In this document: positions 7,666 to 15,949 of the stretch, in pieces
Position numbering within the stretch: the stretch's first letter is position 1
Layout of the letters: each line of letters begins with the position of its first letter
Source: Chlamydiota bacterium
GTDB lineage: Bacteria > Auribacterota > UBA3054 > B51-G9
Assembly: GCA_003648225.1 (NCBI GenBank)
Contig: QMOL01000003.1
Location: forward strand, 1 to 33,287
Reading direction: 5' to 3'
DNA length: 33,287 bases
Translations under genes and position numbers: made by a program
The notes under the pieces: model-generated
The model's input: the letters and a program-made list of their open reading frames with translations, nothing else
Told to the model about the DNA's origin: nothing
Database searches by the model: none

Positions 7666-8868
7666 TTATCTGGTAAGAAGGTAGGCTAGAATATTTATAT
7701 TCATCAAATAAGCGTCAAGCGTTGTTTTAAAATCTTCCACGTTCGCATAAATTTTACGCTCATTATGCCATATTCTCGGACCTTGCCAGCGATAATATCC
7801 TTTCGCATCAGCCGCGAGGCCGTATTTAATCGCGTTACCTGTAGAATCGAGGGAAGCGAGCATAAAATCGCCATAATCATTGAGATTATAAATAACAACA
7901 ACTCTACCGTCAATTTCAATTGTTTCAATAGGTTCCTGCCAATAATTCATTCCCATAGGAACACCCTGAAAAACAACAAAAGAACGGAAAACTTTGTGTT
8001 TGTTACTAACCGGTTTTAAATCGTGGTCAGGAATGACACGTTTCATCTCACGGCGAAAAGCAACATCAAAACGCGATCGCCTACCCGGCAGGGAAGAATT
8101 AGCGACGATAGCGCCGCCCTGTAATATATACGTTCTGAGGTTTTCGACTTCCGCATCAGTAAATTTAAAATTCTTATGACCTGTAATATAAACAAAGGGA
8201 CTATCATGAATTTCCGGGGAATCCGCTCTGGCAACTACCGGAGTTTTATGTTTGACTTCAATATTTGTCCTGCGTTCAATTTCGTGAATGAGGTTAATAA
8301 GTGAGCCGTGAGTAAGATCCGGAACACTTTTCCCTTTTCTGTTTTTAATATGGTGGAATTCACAATCCCAGTCTCCGCCTTCATAAGACAAAAGTACAAT
8401 TTTATCAATGATAGCACGGATTGTTTTTCCGCTGCTTTCAACGCCATGTCTCGCGGCATAGTCACGGTACATCATATTTTTAACGCTTTTGCCGAGATTA
8501 TTAGCTGTTTTAAAATCGATTTTAGTTTTTTTCTTAAAGGTGAGAGTTTTAGGCCGCAATTTGCTTTTTATATTTCTTTTTACTACCAGTCTTTTCTCCA
8601 GCTTCTGCATCTTCTTCATCTTAGGTGGAGGAGGAGGTATATTAACCGGAATATTTTTAGGCATCACAACCGGTTTTGGTTGTTCGATTTTTTTCTTTAC
8701 AGGTTTTCTAAAAACACTCGTTATCGCATTCCGCATTGTCTCAGAACTTGAAACAATAACAAAGGCCATTGCAACAGCAATAATCGCGTGAATAAGAATA
8801 GACACGCCGAGAGCTTCTGACTGCCGAATAATATTATATCTTTTTTTTATAAATTCTTTAAATTTCAT
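7666..8868 (-). CDS. TonB-like N-terminal anchor fused to DUF4159 domain
   Basis: A 400-residue protein with three parts. Residues 1-40 hold a short cytoplasmic, basic segment and one membrane helix containing Ser23-x3-His27, the same S-x3-H spacing as Ser16/His20 of TonB that contact ExbB/ExbD. Residues about 52-110 are Lys/Pro-rich (QPKPVVMPKNIP, PPPPPKMKK), like the TonB/TolA linker. From about residue 135 to the end is a DUF4159 domain: YEGGDW, VYITGHKNF, LRTYILQGGAIVANSS, FDVAFRREMKRVIP and VVVIYNLNDYGD. DUF4159 has no established biochemical role. The gene closes an operon with ExbB and two ExbD homologues and starts two bases after the second ExbD, which supports a TonB- or TolA-like role for the N-terminus. 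The whole-protein function is inference. Confidence 0.8.
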   Translation of the reverse strand: MKFKEFIKKRYNIIRQSEALGVSILIHAIIAVAMAFVIVSSSETMRNAITSVFRKPVKKKIEQPKPVVMPKNIPVNIPPPPPKMKKMQKLEKRLVVKRNIKSKLRPKTLTFKKKTKIDFKTANNLGKSVKNMMYRDYAARHGVESSGKTIRAIIDKIVLLSYEGGDWDCEFHHIKNRKGKSVPDLTHGSLINLIHEIERRTNIEVKHKTPVVARADSPEIHDSPFVYITGHKNFKFTDAEVENLRTYILQGGAIVANSSLPGRRSRFDVAFRREMKRVIPDHDLKPVSNKHKVFRSFVVFQGVPMGMNYWQEPIETIEIDGRVVVIYNLNDYGDFMLASLDSTGNAIKYGLAADAKGYYRWQGPRIWHNERKIYANVEDFKTTLDAYLMNINILAYLLTR

Positions 8869-8870
8869 AT

Positions 8871-9314
8871 TTATTCAAAAACGCTTGAATCCGATGGAAA
8901 CGATATTTGATCAATGCCCGCGTAAGCACAGGCGTTAAGAACAGAAATAACTCGCTGGTGCTTAGTGTCACGCTGACCGCGAATAACTACCGGCTGTTCG
9001 GGATATGCTTGCTTGAGATCATAAAGAATTGATTTTAATTCCGGCAAATCAATCGATTTTGCTGAATCACTCGGCTGACCATTCCAATAAACTTCTCCTG
9101 TCGGGAAAATATCAACGACAACTTCTTCAGGTGAATCAAGCTGTTGCGCCTGTTTCATTTCATTATCAACGGGAATAGCCACTTTCAGCTCCGATTCGTC
9201 TTGAATTAAGCTTGCTGAAACGATAAAATAAATAAGCAGCAGAAAAACAATATCTACCATGCTTGACAGGTTCATTTCAACTGCATCTTCATCTCTACAT
9301 CCTCGAAAAGCCAT
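8871..9314 (-). CDS. ExbD/TolR family biopolymer transport protein (second copy)
   Basis: A 147-residue inner-membrane protein with a short cytoplasmic N-terminus, a single helix (SSMVDIVFLLLIYFIV) and a periplasmic domain of about 100 residues. Asp21 in the helix matches the essential proton-path Asp25 of ExbD. The C-terminal domain keeps the family pattern PVVIRGQRDTKHQRVISVLNAC. It follows the first ExbD after 29 bases, a spacer that contains TCGTTAT direct repeats, and is followed by the TonB-like/DUF4159 gene. Two different ExbD copies beside one ExbB suggest a heterodimeric stator component, as proposed for other tandem exbD operons; that point is inference. Confidence 0.93.
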   Translation of the reverse strand: MAFRGCRDEDAVEMNLSSMVDIVFLLLIYFIVSASLIQDESELKVAIPVDNEMKQAQQLDSPEEVVVDIFPTGEVYWNGQPSDSAKSIDLPELKSILYDLKQAYPEQPVVIRGQRDTKHQRVISVLNACAYAGIDQISFPSDSSVFE

Positions 9315-9343
9315 AATTTTTAATCGTTATTCGTTATTCGTAA

Positions 9344-9787
9344 TTAATATTGTTCCTTCTGTTCCGCTTCCTGAAAAGCGGCGTAGGAAACATTCCATAG
9401 TCCCGCCTGCGCACATGAGCGCATAATATTCATCATTCTACCGTAATGAGCATTTTTATCTCCGCGAATAATAATTTTTTTATCTGTTTTGTCTGATGAA
9501 TCGGCAACTTTACGCAGTCCCTCAGAAAGTTTTTCCATAGGTAAAACAGAACCGCTGACTTTAACAGTGCCGTTCGACAGAACATTAATAAGGATTTCCT
9601 GAACCCCCTCGCTTTTCTTTGCTTGTGCGGAATCAGCAATAGGGAGCGATACTTGTTTTTCAAGTTCTAAATCCTGTAGTTGGGAAGCAACGATAAAGAA
9701 AATCAGCAGAAGGAAAACAATATCAATCATAGAAGCAACCTGAAAGCCGATTTCTTCTTCTTTATGTTTCTGTTTAAATTTCATCAT
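9344..9787 (-). CDS. ExbD/TolR family biopolymer transport protein (first copy)
   Basis: A 147-residue ExbD/TolR protein. The helix VASMIDIVFLLLIFFIVASQL carries Asp22, the expected proton-path aspartate. The periplasmic part has KKIIIRGDKNAHYGRMMNIMRSC, the conserved D-K-x-x-x-Y-x-x-(I/V)M segment of the family. Its ATG overlaps the ExbB stop by 4 bases, which indicates translational coupling and a stoichiometric complex with ExbB. It is clearly divergent from the second ExbD, so the pair is an old duplication and not a recent one. Confidence 0.93.
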   Translation of the reverse strand: MMKFKQKHKEEEIGFQVASMIDIVFLLLIFFIVASQLQDLELEKQVSLPIADSAQAKKSEGVQEILINVLSNGTVKVSGSVLPMEKLSEGLRKVADSSDKTDKKIIIRGDKNAHYGRMMNIMRSCAQAGLWNVSYAAFQEAEQKEQY

Positions 9788-10521
9788 TGTTCAAATTTTT
9801 CAATAATTTCGCCAATCTTATCTTCAACAAGTACCATAAGATCATTTAAACGATTTCTGAAAAAGAAAAATGCCGCCATTGCAGGAATAGCAATAACTAA
9901 TCCACCCGCGGTGGTAATCAACGCTTCAGAAATATTATCAGCGAGAACAGACGCTTTGCCCATTCCCATTGTGGCGATATTTCCGAAAGCTTTAATCATA
10001 CCGGAAACAGTACCAAGCAACCCGAGCATGGGAGCGATAGTCGCGATAGTATTAAGATAAGAGATTTTAGTTCTTATAGCCGAAGCTTCTCGAGCACCGT
10101 GCTCAGCGATAGCTTCTTCCATAGCGGTTTTGCCGCGTTTTTTTGCTTTCAAGCCTGCACCGATAATTCTGGTAATCGCGCAAGGATTTTCTTCACAAAT
10201 TGCGAGTGTGGCATTGACATCGACTTTATCTGCTTCAGCATCGAGTTTTTCTGTTACATCTGTCGGCATAAGTTTGTCAGCTTTAATAAGCATAACCGCG
10301 TCAACGATAAGATAAACCATACCTACTGATAACAGAAGAATTGCGTACATAAAAATACCGCCTTTTACAAAAACAAGTTCAAAAAGACTTGTTTTTTTAG
10401 GCGCTGCAGTTGCTGCTACGTCATTCGTTACAGCAAAAAGGATTGCCGGAGTAAGTAAAACACCAATAGATAGTGAGTAATATTTCGCGCGTTTAATAAA
10501 AATTTTTATTATGCTTGTCAT
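9784..10521 (-). CDS. ExbB/TolQ/MotA-family proton channel
   Basis: A 245-residue inner-membrane proton-channel protein. After an extended N-terminus with a signal-like hydrophobic stretch (residues 15-32) come the three helices typical of the family: GIFMYAILLLSVGMVYLIVD (about 54-74), TIAPMLGLLGTVSGMIKAF (about 158-176) and ALITTAGGLVIAIPAMAAFFFF (about 198-220). The two polar helices carry the threonines of the ExbB/TolQ proton path. The long N-terminal extension resembles ExbB forms found in many Bacteroidetes and PVC bacteria. It lies 5 bases after the small TPR gene and overlaps exbD by 4 bases. It should form the stator that uses proton-motive force to drive the TonB-like/DUF4159 partner. 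Confidence 0.93.
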   Translation of the reverse strand: MTSIIKIFIKRAKYYSLSIGVLLTPAILFAVTNDVAATAAPKKTSLFELVFVKGGIFMYAILLLSVGMVYLIVDAVMLIKADKLMPTDVTEKLDAEADKVDVNATLAICEENPCAITRIIGAGLKAKKRGKTAMEEAIAEHGAREASAIRTKISYLNTIATIAPMLGLLGTVSGMIKAFGNIATMGMGKASVLADNISEALITTAGGLVIAIPAMAAFFFFRNRLNDLMVLVEDKIGEIIEKFEQ

Positions 10522-10526
10522 TGTAA

Positions 10527-11357
10527 TTAATCTCCTTTAACATTGTTGATAGATGAAAGTTTTTTCTCAGCAATTTTGGCGCCATCGGTATTCGGATACG
10601 CTTCAATAATTTGTTTATAATAAAATGCCGCCTCATTCGTGCGACCGGCCTGTAAAAACAGATCCGCGCATTTTGCCTGTGTGCTTTCCTGAAGTTCATC
10701 AACATCACCATGCAAAACGATAATGCTAACATATTCTTCGAGAGCTTTTTTGGGTTGATTTACCGACTCGTAATATTTTGCGAGTCCCTGGTGCGCTTTC
10801 GCGCGTATTCGGTCGCTGGTTCTTGGATTTTTAACTAAATCTTTTAATTTTTTCTCTAACTCGGGGCCCGGCTTACCTGAAAGTTGGAGTTCAATAAGCC
10901 AGTATTCAGCTTCGTTTCTGTAACGTGTCTTCGGAAATTTATCAAGTAGTTTTTGAAGAATAGGCGCCGCTTCTTTTGTCTTTCCTTCATTTGCAAGGCA
11001 AATTCCCACACCATAAAGCGCGCGTTCAAACCACGGCACCTGCAGGTCATTATATCTTTTAAGCCATTGAGTAAAAATGGGTTCTGCCTTCGCGTATTTC
11101 TTTTGTTTGATTAAAGAAAAAGCTTTTTCGGCATTTCTCGGCGGAGTCATTTTTGTAAGTTTAAAACTTATTTTATTATCGTCAAACTCCATCTTCGCCT
11201 GTTTCGTTCTTATAGCTACTTTGCCGGGAGATGACCGCGAAACAATACCATTATATTTTTTGCCGCTTTTTAAAACAAGAATATCTGCCATCACTGTCAA
11301 TCCTGCAAATAAAACAAGAACAGCCAAAACGAAGAATATTTTAATTTTATTTGTCAT
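10527..11357 (-). CDS. Exported TPR-repeat protein, small
   Basis: A 276-residue protein with an N-terminal signal sequence (KIKIFFVLAVLVLFAGLTVMA). A short beta-rich segment follows (ILVLKSGKKYNGIVS...KVAIRT, residues 26-51) that resembles the small barrel often found before TPRs in PVC envelope proteins. The rest is about four to five tetratricopeptide-like helical pairs (AFSLIKQKKYAKAEPIFTQW; LQKLLDKFPKTRYRNEAEYW; FYYKQIIEAYPNTDGAKIAEK). It overlaps the stop of the large TPR gene by 4 bases and lies 5 bases before exbB. By analogy to CpoB/YbgF, a TPR partner of the Tol system, it may be the periplasmic coordinator of this ExbB/ExbD machine. That analogy is inference. Confidence 0.8.
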   Translation of the reverse strand: MTNKIKIFFVLAVLVLFAGLTVMADILVLKSGKKYNGIVSRSSPGKVAIRTKQAKMEFDDNKISFKLTKMTPPRNAEKAFSLIKQKKYAKAEPIFTQWLKRYNDLQVPWFERALYGVGICLANEGKTKEAAPILQKLLDKFPKTRYRNEAEYWLIELQLSGKPGPELEKKLKDLVKNPRTSDRIRAKAHQGLAKYYESVNQPKKALEEYVSIIVLHGDVDELQESTQAKCADLFLQAGRTNEAAFYYKQIIEAYPNTDGAKIAEKKLSSINNVKGD

Positions 11358-14146
11358 TTTTGCACCTTAGGATATAGTTCAGTAAACTTTTTCCGCGCTG
11401 CGGATGCTTGTTCGGTCAACCCGAGTTTTTTATAAGATTTTATCAAACCTTCAAATGCCGGCACACCATATTTTTTAATTTTTCCATATAGAATTGTCGC
11501 TCGTTTAAAATATTGCGCGGCTTTTTTATATTCATTTTTATTATACATACTTTTGCCTTTTAATACAACTGCACGAGCAGACATTTCAGCGCCACTTCTT
11601 AGTTTAATTGCCTGGTCACACAAGCTGATAACTTTGTCATAATCATTTAGTTCTATTAAACATTCTGCCTGATCTAAAAAAGCTATGGCATTAATTTTAT
11701 TATCAGGAATAATACATTCGCTAAGCAATTTCGCGTAAGTTTGTTCCGCGGATTCATATTCTTTTTGGAAAAACAATGCGCGGGCGTGTTGGAAAAGCGC
11801 TTCATCAAGTCCCAGATTTGTCTGGAGACAAATTGTTTCTGCTTGCTCAGCTGTTTCCGCGGCTTTTTGGTATTCCTTCTTTTCGTTAAGAATTCCCGCT
11901 TGTAAAGCGAGTGCGTAGCCCAAAACGTCATTATATTTTATTTTCTCAATTGCTAATTCCGGCATAACCAATGCTGCTTCTTTCGGTTTTCCTGCGTGCA
12001 TAAGCACACCTGCTTTAGCTATATCTATATAAATTTTCGCGTTAGGTTTTTCTTTGGAAAGCTTATCCGTTTCGGCAAGAAATGTGTCAAACTGATTAAA
12101 TTTCTGATTGTAAATGTCTCCGGCGCGAACAAGAGAATAAATTCCATATCCGGTATATGGAAACTTGTTGAAAGCAAATTTTAATGCTTCAAGCGATTTG
12201 GCAAAATTGTTTCCAAGCGCGTAACTTTCACCAGCAAGATACGCGGCTTCCGAAGCATAACTATGATTTGGAAAGTTTTCAATTAATGTTTTATAAGTTT
12301 CCGCAGCCTCATTGTAAGCAGTTGTGTTTCTAAGTAAATATCCAATCCAATAATATGCATCGCCGGCTTCACTTGAAACAGGATATTTTTCAATAACTTT
12401 TGCGAGCGCGTTGCTCATACCGACAGTATCATCCATATAATATTTACAGAACGCGATTTGCAGTTGAGCATAAGGAAGGACGGGATTTGTTTCTGATAGT
12501 CCTCCGGAAATGATAGAATTAAAAGTTTTTTCGGCTTCAGCATATTTTTGCGCTTGCATTTGTGCTTCACCAATAGAAAATTTTGCTTGTGGAACAAGTT
12601 CACTGTCAGGAAACCTATCAACAAAATTCATATACGCGGTTGAAGCGTTTTCATATTGCCCCGCTTGCATATAATTGTCACCTATAAGAAATGTCGCGTT
12701 CTCAATTAAATTAGTCGCCGTGATTTTTCTGTATTGGTCTATCGCGGCAATAAATTTGTTTGTGGCGGTCAGATAATCCGCATAAATCATATGAACCTCC
12801 TGAACTCGTTCAGCGGCGGTATCTGCCTCATCAGAAGAGGGAAAATCATTAATGAGATTCTCAAGAGTTGTAATCGCGCGATTATAATATTTTTGTTCAA
12901 TAAACGCTTCCGAAAGGTAGATATAACTTGCCGGAACCAATTCGCTGTCGGGGAATTTTTTCGCAAATTCTTTTAACGTTTGTTCTGCATCAGTAAATTG
13001 TTTGGCGTTCAGATAAGCTATTCCCAGCATATTAAAAGATACTTCCGCGTACGCGCCTGTCGGGAATTCTTTTAAACCCATTTTAAGATTATAGATCGCG
13101 TTGGAATAATCGTGTTTTTCCATAAGTCTTTGCGCAAAATAAAGCCTTACATCGTTAACTGCTGTTTTTTTATCATGCGTTTTCAAAAAATTAAAATATG
13201 ACTTTTCCGCGCGACCATAATTCCCGTAATCAGCATCGCTTAAAATAGCTCTGTGCCACGCTTCAGTTGACATCTCCGTATCAGCATAAAGTTTAGCTAC
13301 GCCATCGAAACCAATATGCGCTTCAAGCGGGTGATCGAGTTTTTCGTAAGTTTGAGCTATTTCAAACAGAATTCCCGCGTTCAATTTTCTCGCCTCCAAG
13401 TCATTCCCTTTAGATTTAATGCGTCTATATTGGTCGATTGCTTTAATTAAATTTCCGTTTTGCCTGTAGATATCACCAAGTTTAAAAAGCGCGCTGTTTT
13501 TAGCATCTCTATTTTTAGCCGTTTTAACAAGCAGGGACATTAATTTTTCGGTTTTTTTATAGTTTTTCTGCTTTGCCGCAATATTTGCTAAAAGATAAAT
13601 TGCACCGTCGTGCATAGAACTTTTTTCATTCGCGGCAACAGGTGTAAGCAATTTGCTTGCATCTGCATAGTCGCCTTTGGCTATGTAAGATGACGCAAGC
13701 TGATAATAAGCCGAGTCTTTTGCCGCGCTTCTGGGTTTGTTTTTGAGAAAAGTTTTGATGTGCTGTATAGCTTCATCATATTTGCCCTTGGCAGTCATAA
13801 TTCTCGCCTGAGCAATTATCGCTGAATCTACACGAGCTATTTTATCACCATATTTGCCGTATCGTTTGAGTAGAAGATTAAGTGTAGCGGCGGCTTTGTT
13901 GTATTGACCTATGTCGATATAAGCCGAACTAAGTTGAAAGAGAATTTCAGAATTAGCAGAGTGGAAAGGATGTTTTTTTTCTGCCTGTTCAAGAAGAGGA
14001 ATTGCGATTTTTGTGTTACCGCTTTGTGCCGCCGCAAGCGCTTGTTCGATTAATTTATCGGATTTTGATTCCGCGTTGCTGTAAAATGAAAAAGCAAGCG
14101 CGAAGATTATCAATAAGATTTTTGAATATTTTTTAATAAATATCAT
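11354..14146 (-). CDS. Large exported TPR-repeat protein (930 residues)
   Basis: Almost the whole protein is tetratricopeptide repeats, with many units of the form A/Y-x3-G-x-Y-x2-A-x4-(hydrophobic)-x2-(F/Y)P, for example AYMNFVDRFPDSELVPQAKF, TYKTLIENFPNHSYASEAAY and ALKFAFNKFPYTGYGIYSL; roughly 20 or more units. I chose the ATG at 14146 (signal sequence MIFIKKYSKILLIIFALAFS, cleavage near SNAES) over a TTG nine codons upstream at 14173, because the ATG gives a regular signal peptide with a basic start. It is the first gene of the ExbB operon, directly behind a strong promoter. It is probably a periplasmic scaffold; the TPR density suggests multiprotein binding. Partners are unknown. Confidence 0.85.
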   Translation of the reverse strand: MIFIKKYSKILLIIFALAFSFYSNAESKSDKLIEQALAAAQSGNTKIAIPLLEQAEKKHPFHSANSEILFQLSSAYIDIGQYNKAAATLNLLLKRYGKYGDKIARVDSAIIAQARIMTAKGKYDEAIQHIKTFLKNKPRSAAKDSAYYQLASSYIAKGDYADASKLLTPVAANEKSSMHDGAIYLLANIAAKQKNYKKTEKLMSLLVKTAKNRDAKNSALFKLGDIYRQNGNLIKAIDQYRRIKSKGNDLEARKLNAGILFEIAQTYEKLDHPLEAHIGFDGVAKLYADTEMSTEAWHRAILSDADYGNYGRAEKSYFNFLKTHDKKTAVNDVRLYFAQRLMEKHDYSNAIYNLKMGLKEFPTGAYAEVSFNMLGIAYLNAKQFTDAEQTLKEFAKKFPDSELVPASYIYLSEAFIEQKYYNRAITTLENLINDFPSSDEADTAAERVQEVHMIYADYLTATNKFIAAIDQYRKITATNLIENATFLIGDNYMQAGQYENASTAYMNFVDRFPDSELVPQAKFSIGEAQMQAQKYAEAEKTFNSIISGGLSETNPVLPYAQLQIAFCKYYMDDTVGMSNALAKVIEKYPVSSEAGDAYYWIGYLLRNTTAYNEAAETYKTLIENFPNHSYASEAAYLAGESYALGNNFAKSLEALKFAFNKFPYTGYGIYSLVRAGDIYNQKFNQFDTFLAETDKLSKEKPNAKIYIDIAKAGVLMHAGKPKEAALVMPELAIEKIKYNDVLGYALALQAGILNEKKEYQKAAETAEQAETICLQTNLGLDEALFQHARALFFQKEYESAEQTYAKLLSECIIPDNKINAIAFLDQAECLIELNDYDKVISLCDQAIKLRSGAEMSARAVVLKGKSMYNKNEYKKAAQYFKRATILYGKIKKYGVPAFEGLIKSYKKLGLTEQASAARKKFTELYPKVQK

Positions 14147-14243
14147 ACCGATTTTTAATAAGCCATTAGACAACGAAATAATATATAATTATGGTTGTTG
14201 TTTTATTTTTTATTTGCTTTAATTTAGAGTATAACTTTATTAA

Positions 14244-14272
14244 ATTATATCCTACTTGACAGAATTTGTCAA
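14244..14272 (-). promoter_or_regulatory. Perfect consensus sigma70 promoter of the TPR-ExbBD operon
   Basis: On the minus strand TTGACA (14267-14272), a 17-base spacer and TATAAT (14244-14249) match the vegetative consensus at all 12 positions. The predicted start near 14237 leaves about 90 bases before the chosen ATG at 14146. Confidence 0.8.
14256..14272. promoter_or_regulatory. Inverted repeat TTGACA-N5-TGTCAA over the -35 box, candidate operator
   Basis: A 17-base sequence with perfect 6-base arms covers the -35 element and part of the spacer of the TPR-ExbBD promoter. A repressor binding here would block the polymerase. The symmetry may be coincidental because one arm is the -35 box itself. 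Confidence 0.4.
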
Positions 14273-14494
14273 TAACCCATTGCAGGAGATACCCGATTTT
14301 TAACCAACAACATTAAAATGGATTATAAAAAATATACAAAATATTCAGTAAATATTGTAAGCAGTAATTACTCTTTTGAGAGTTTTAGATATTTTTATGG
14401 GGCAGGGGGATTTTTTGGGGGACTCAGATAAAATTTATCCCGATACGTTGCGCCATCGGAATGAATTTAGAACTTAATTAATTTTGCCAAATCA
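14273..14494. other. Intergenic gap between the ExbBD operon promoter and fabF
   Basis: No gene seen. Together with the promoter zone this is a 348-base non-coding stretch. It holds a palindrome GATAAAATTTATC near 14428, G-rich runs (14400-14422) and a weak CCGAT/ATCGG pairing close to the fabF stop; none has a T-run that would make a convincing terminator for the fab operon. Confidence 0.5.
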
Positions 14495-15748
14495 TCATCC
14501 TTCATATTTTTTGACTAAAATCGAGGCGTTGTGACCTCCAAAACCAAATGAATTGCTTAACGCTGTTGTAACCTGAAAATCAATTGCCTCGTTTGGAACA
14601 CAATTAACTTTACATCTTGGATCAGGAAATTCATGGTTAATTGTCGGTGGAATAATTCCGTGCTGCATCGTAAGACATGTGGCAGCAAGTTCAATCCCGC
14701 CGGCGGCACCAAGAGTATGTCCGGTCATAGATTTTGTTGAAGTAACCATTACTTTTGAATCAAGACCAAAAAGACGATTTACAGCAAGTGATTCTGAAAT
14801 GTCTCCAAGAGGTGTTGATGTTCCGTGTGAATTGATATATTGAATATCTTCCGGTTTTAAACCGCTTTGCCGAAGAGCCATGCGCATCGCCTGTTCCGCG
14901 CCTCTGCCTTCGGCTTCCGGAGCAACCATATTATAAGCATCTCCACTCATTCCAACGGCGAGGAGTTCCGCGTAAATCGGTGCATTGCGTTTTAAAGCAT
15001 GCTCAAGTTCTTCAAGAATAACAATTCCTGCACCTTCAGCCATAACAAAGCCGTCGCGCTTTTCATCAAACGGCCTGCTTGCGCGTTCGGGTTGATCGTT
15101 AAAAGAGGTGCTTAAAGCGTTCATATTTGAGAAGCCGCCCATTCCAAGAGCAGAAAGCGCGCTTTCTGCTCCACCGGCAACAAAAATCTCGGCATCGCCA
15201 AATTTAATTGACCTAAATGCCGCGCCGACAGAATGAGCTGCCGTCGCGCACGCGGTAACCACGCAATAGTTTGGTCCTTTCATTCCTTGTTTAATTGAGA
15301 TTTGGCCTGCAGCCATATCAACAATCATCATAGGAATAAGAAAAGGAGAAATAGCACGCGGACCACGTTTTATACATCGCTCGTGCTGCTTCTCAATAGT
15401 ATTAAGTCCACCAATACCCGAACCAACGATTACGCCTGCGCGTGTCGGGTCTTCATTTTCCATATTTATTTTGCTGTCTTTAACAGCCATTTCTGCGGCA
15501 GCAACAGCGAACTGAACAAACCTGTCCATTCTTCTTGCTTCTTTTGCGTCAAAAAAGTCATCGGGATTAAAATCTCTGACTTCGCCGGCAATTTTAGAAG
15601 GAAATTTCTCCGGATCAACATAAGTAAGCGGTTTAATTCCGTTTTTACCATTTACTATGCTGTTCCAGAAAGTATCTAAAGTGTTACCAACGGGTGTTAT
15701 TACACCAAGACCGGTTATTACTACTCGTCTGTTAGAAAATGAATTCAT
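14495..15748 (-). CDS. fabF: Beta-ketoacyl-ACP synthase II FabF
   Basis: A 417-residue thiolase-fold condensing enzyme of type II fatty acid synthesis, elongating acyl-ACP with malonyl-ACP. The Cys-His-His triad is complete: Cys167 in VVTACATAAHS, His308 in NSHGTSTPLGD and His344 in KSMTGHTLGAAG. The C-terminal NSFGFGGHNAS loop is typical of KAS I/II. Length matches FabF (about 412). It is the last gene of the fab operon, 201 bases after acpP, a gap much longer than those elsewhere in the operon and containing a stem-loop. FabB is the alternative, but the position after acpP and the length favour FabF. Confidence 0.95.
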   Translation of the reverse strand: MNSFSNRRVVITGLGVITPVGNTLDTFWNSIVNGKNGIKPLTYVDPEKFPSKIAGEVRDFNPDDFFDAKEARRMDRFVQFAVAAAEMAVKDSKINMENEDPTRAGVIVGSGIGGLNTIEKQHERCIKRGPRAISPFLIPMMIVDMAAGQISIKQGMKGPNYCVVTACATAAHSVGAAFRSIKFGDAEIFVAGGAESALSALGMGGFSNMNALSTSFNDQPERASRPFDEKRDGFVMAEGAGIVILEELEHALKRNAPIYAELLAVGMSGDAYNMVAPEAEGRGAEQAMRMALRQSGLKPEDIQYINSHGTSTPLGDISESLAVNRLFGLDSKVMVTSTKSMTGHTLGAAGGIELAATCLTMQHGIIPPTINHEFPDPRCKVNCVPNEAIDFQVTTALSNSFGFGGHNASILVKKYEG

Positions 15749-15850
15749 TCGATTATCCAGGTTTAGATAGATATATAATAAAGTATAATAACACTTCGAT
15801 AAGAAATATTATTGCTTTCTTTCAATTGCATTTAAGTATGGACCGGTCGC

Positions 15851-15880
15851 ATTCGCGTCTCTAGTAAAGAGACGGCGAAT
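15851..15880. repeat. Stem-loop in the acpP-fabF spacer
   Basis: ATTCGC-GTCTCT pairs with AGAGAC-GGCGAAT around a 5-base loop, giving 12 pairs with one bulged base; outer CCGG sequences at about 15843 and 15886 could extend it. No T-run follows on the coding strand, so it may be a 3' stability or partial attenuation structure after acpP rather than a full terminator. Confidence 0.55.
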
Positions 15881-15949
15881 ACAATCCGGGTTTTTATATC
15901 TCAAACTGAAATTATTATCCGTTTAAGACATATAATTCAAGTGAATGAA

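Noticed and set aside
8308..8791. Plus-strand open frames of 147 and 100 codons
   Set aside because: They are antisense to the TonB-like/DUF4159 gene; their Phe-rich sequence is what the Lys-rich linker gives on the other strand.
14147..14173. TTG start nine codons upstream for the large TPR protein
   Set aside because: It adds a non-basic extension before the signal peptide and has no Shine-Dalgarno; the ATG at 14146 gives a regular signal sequence.
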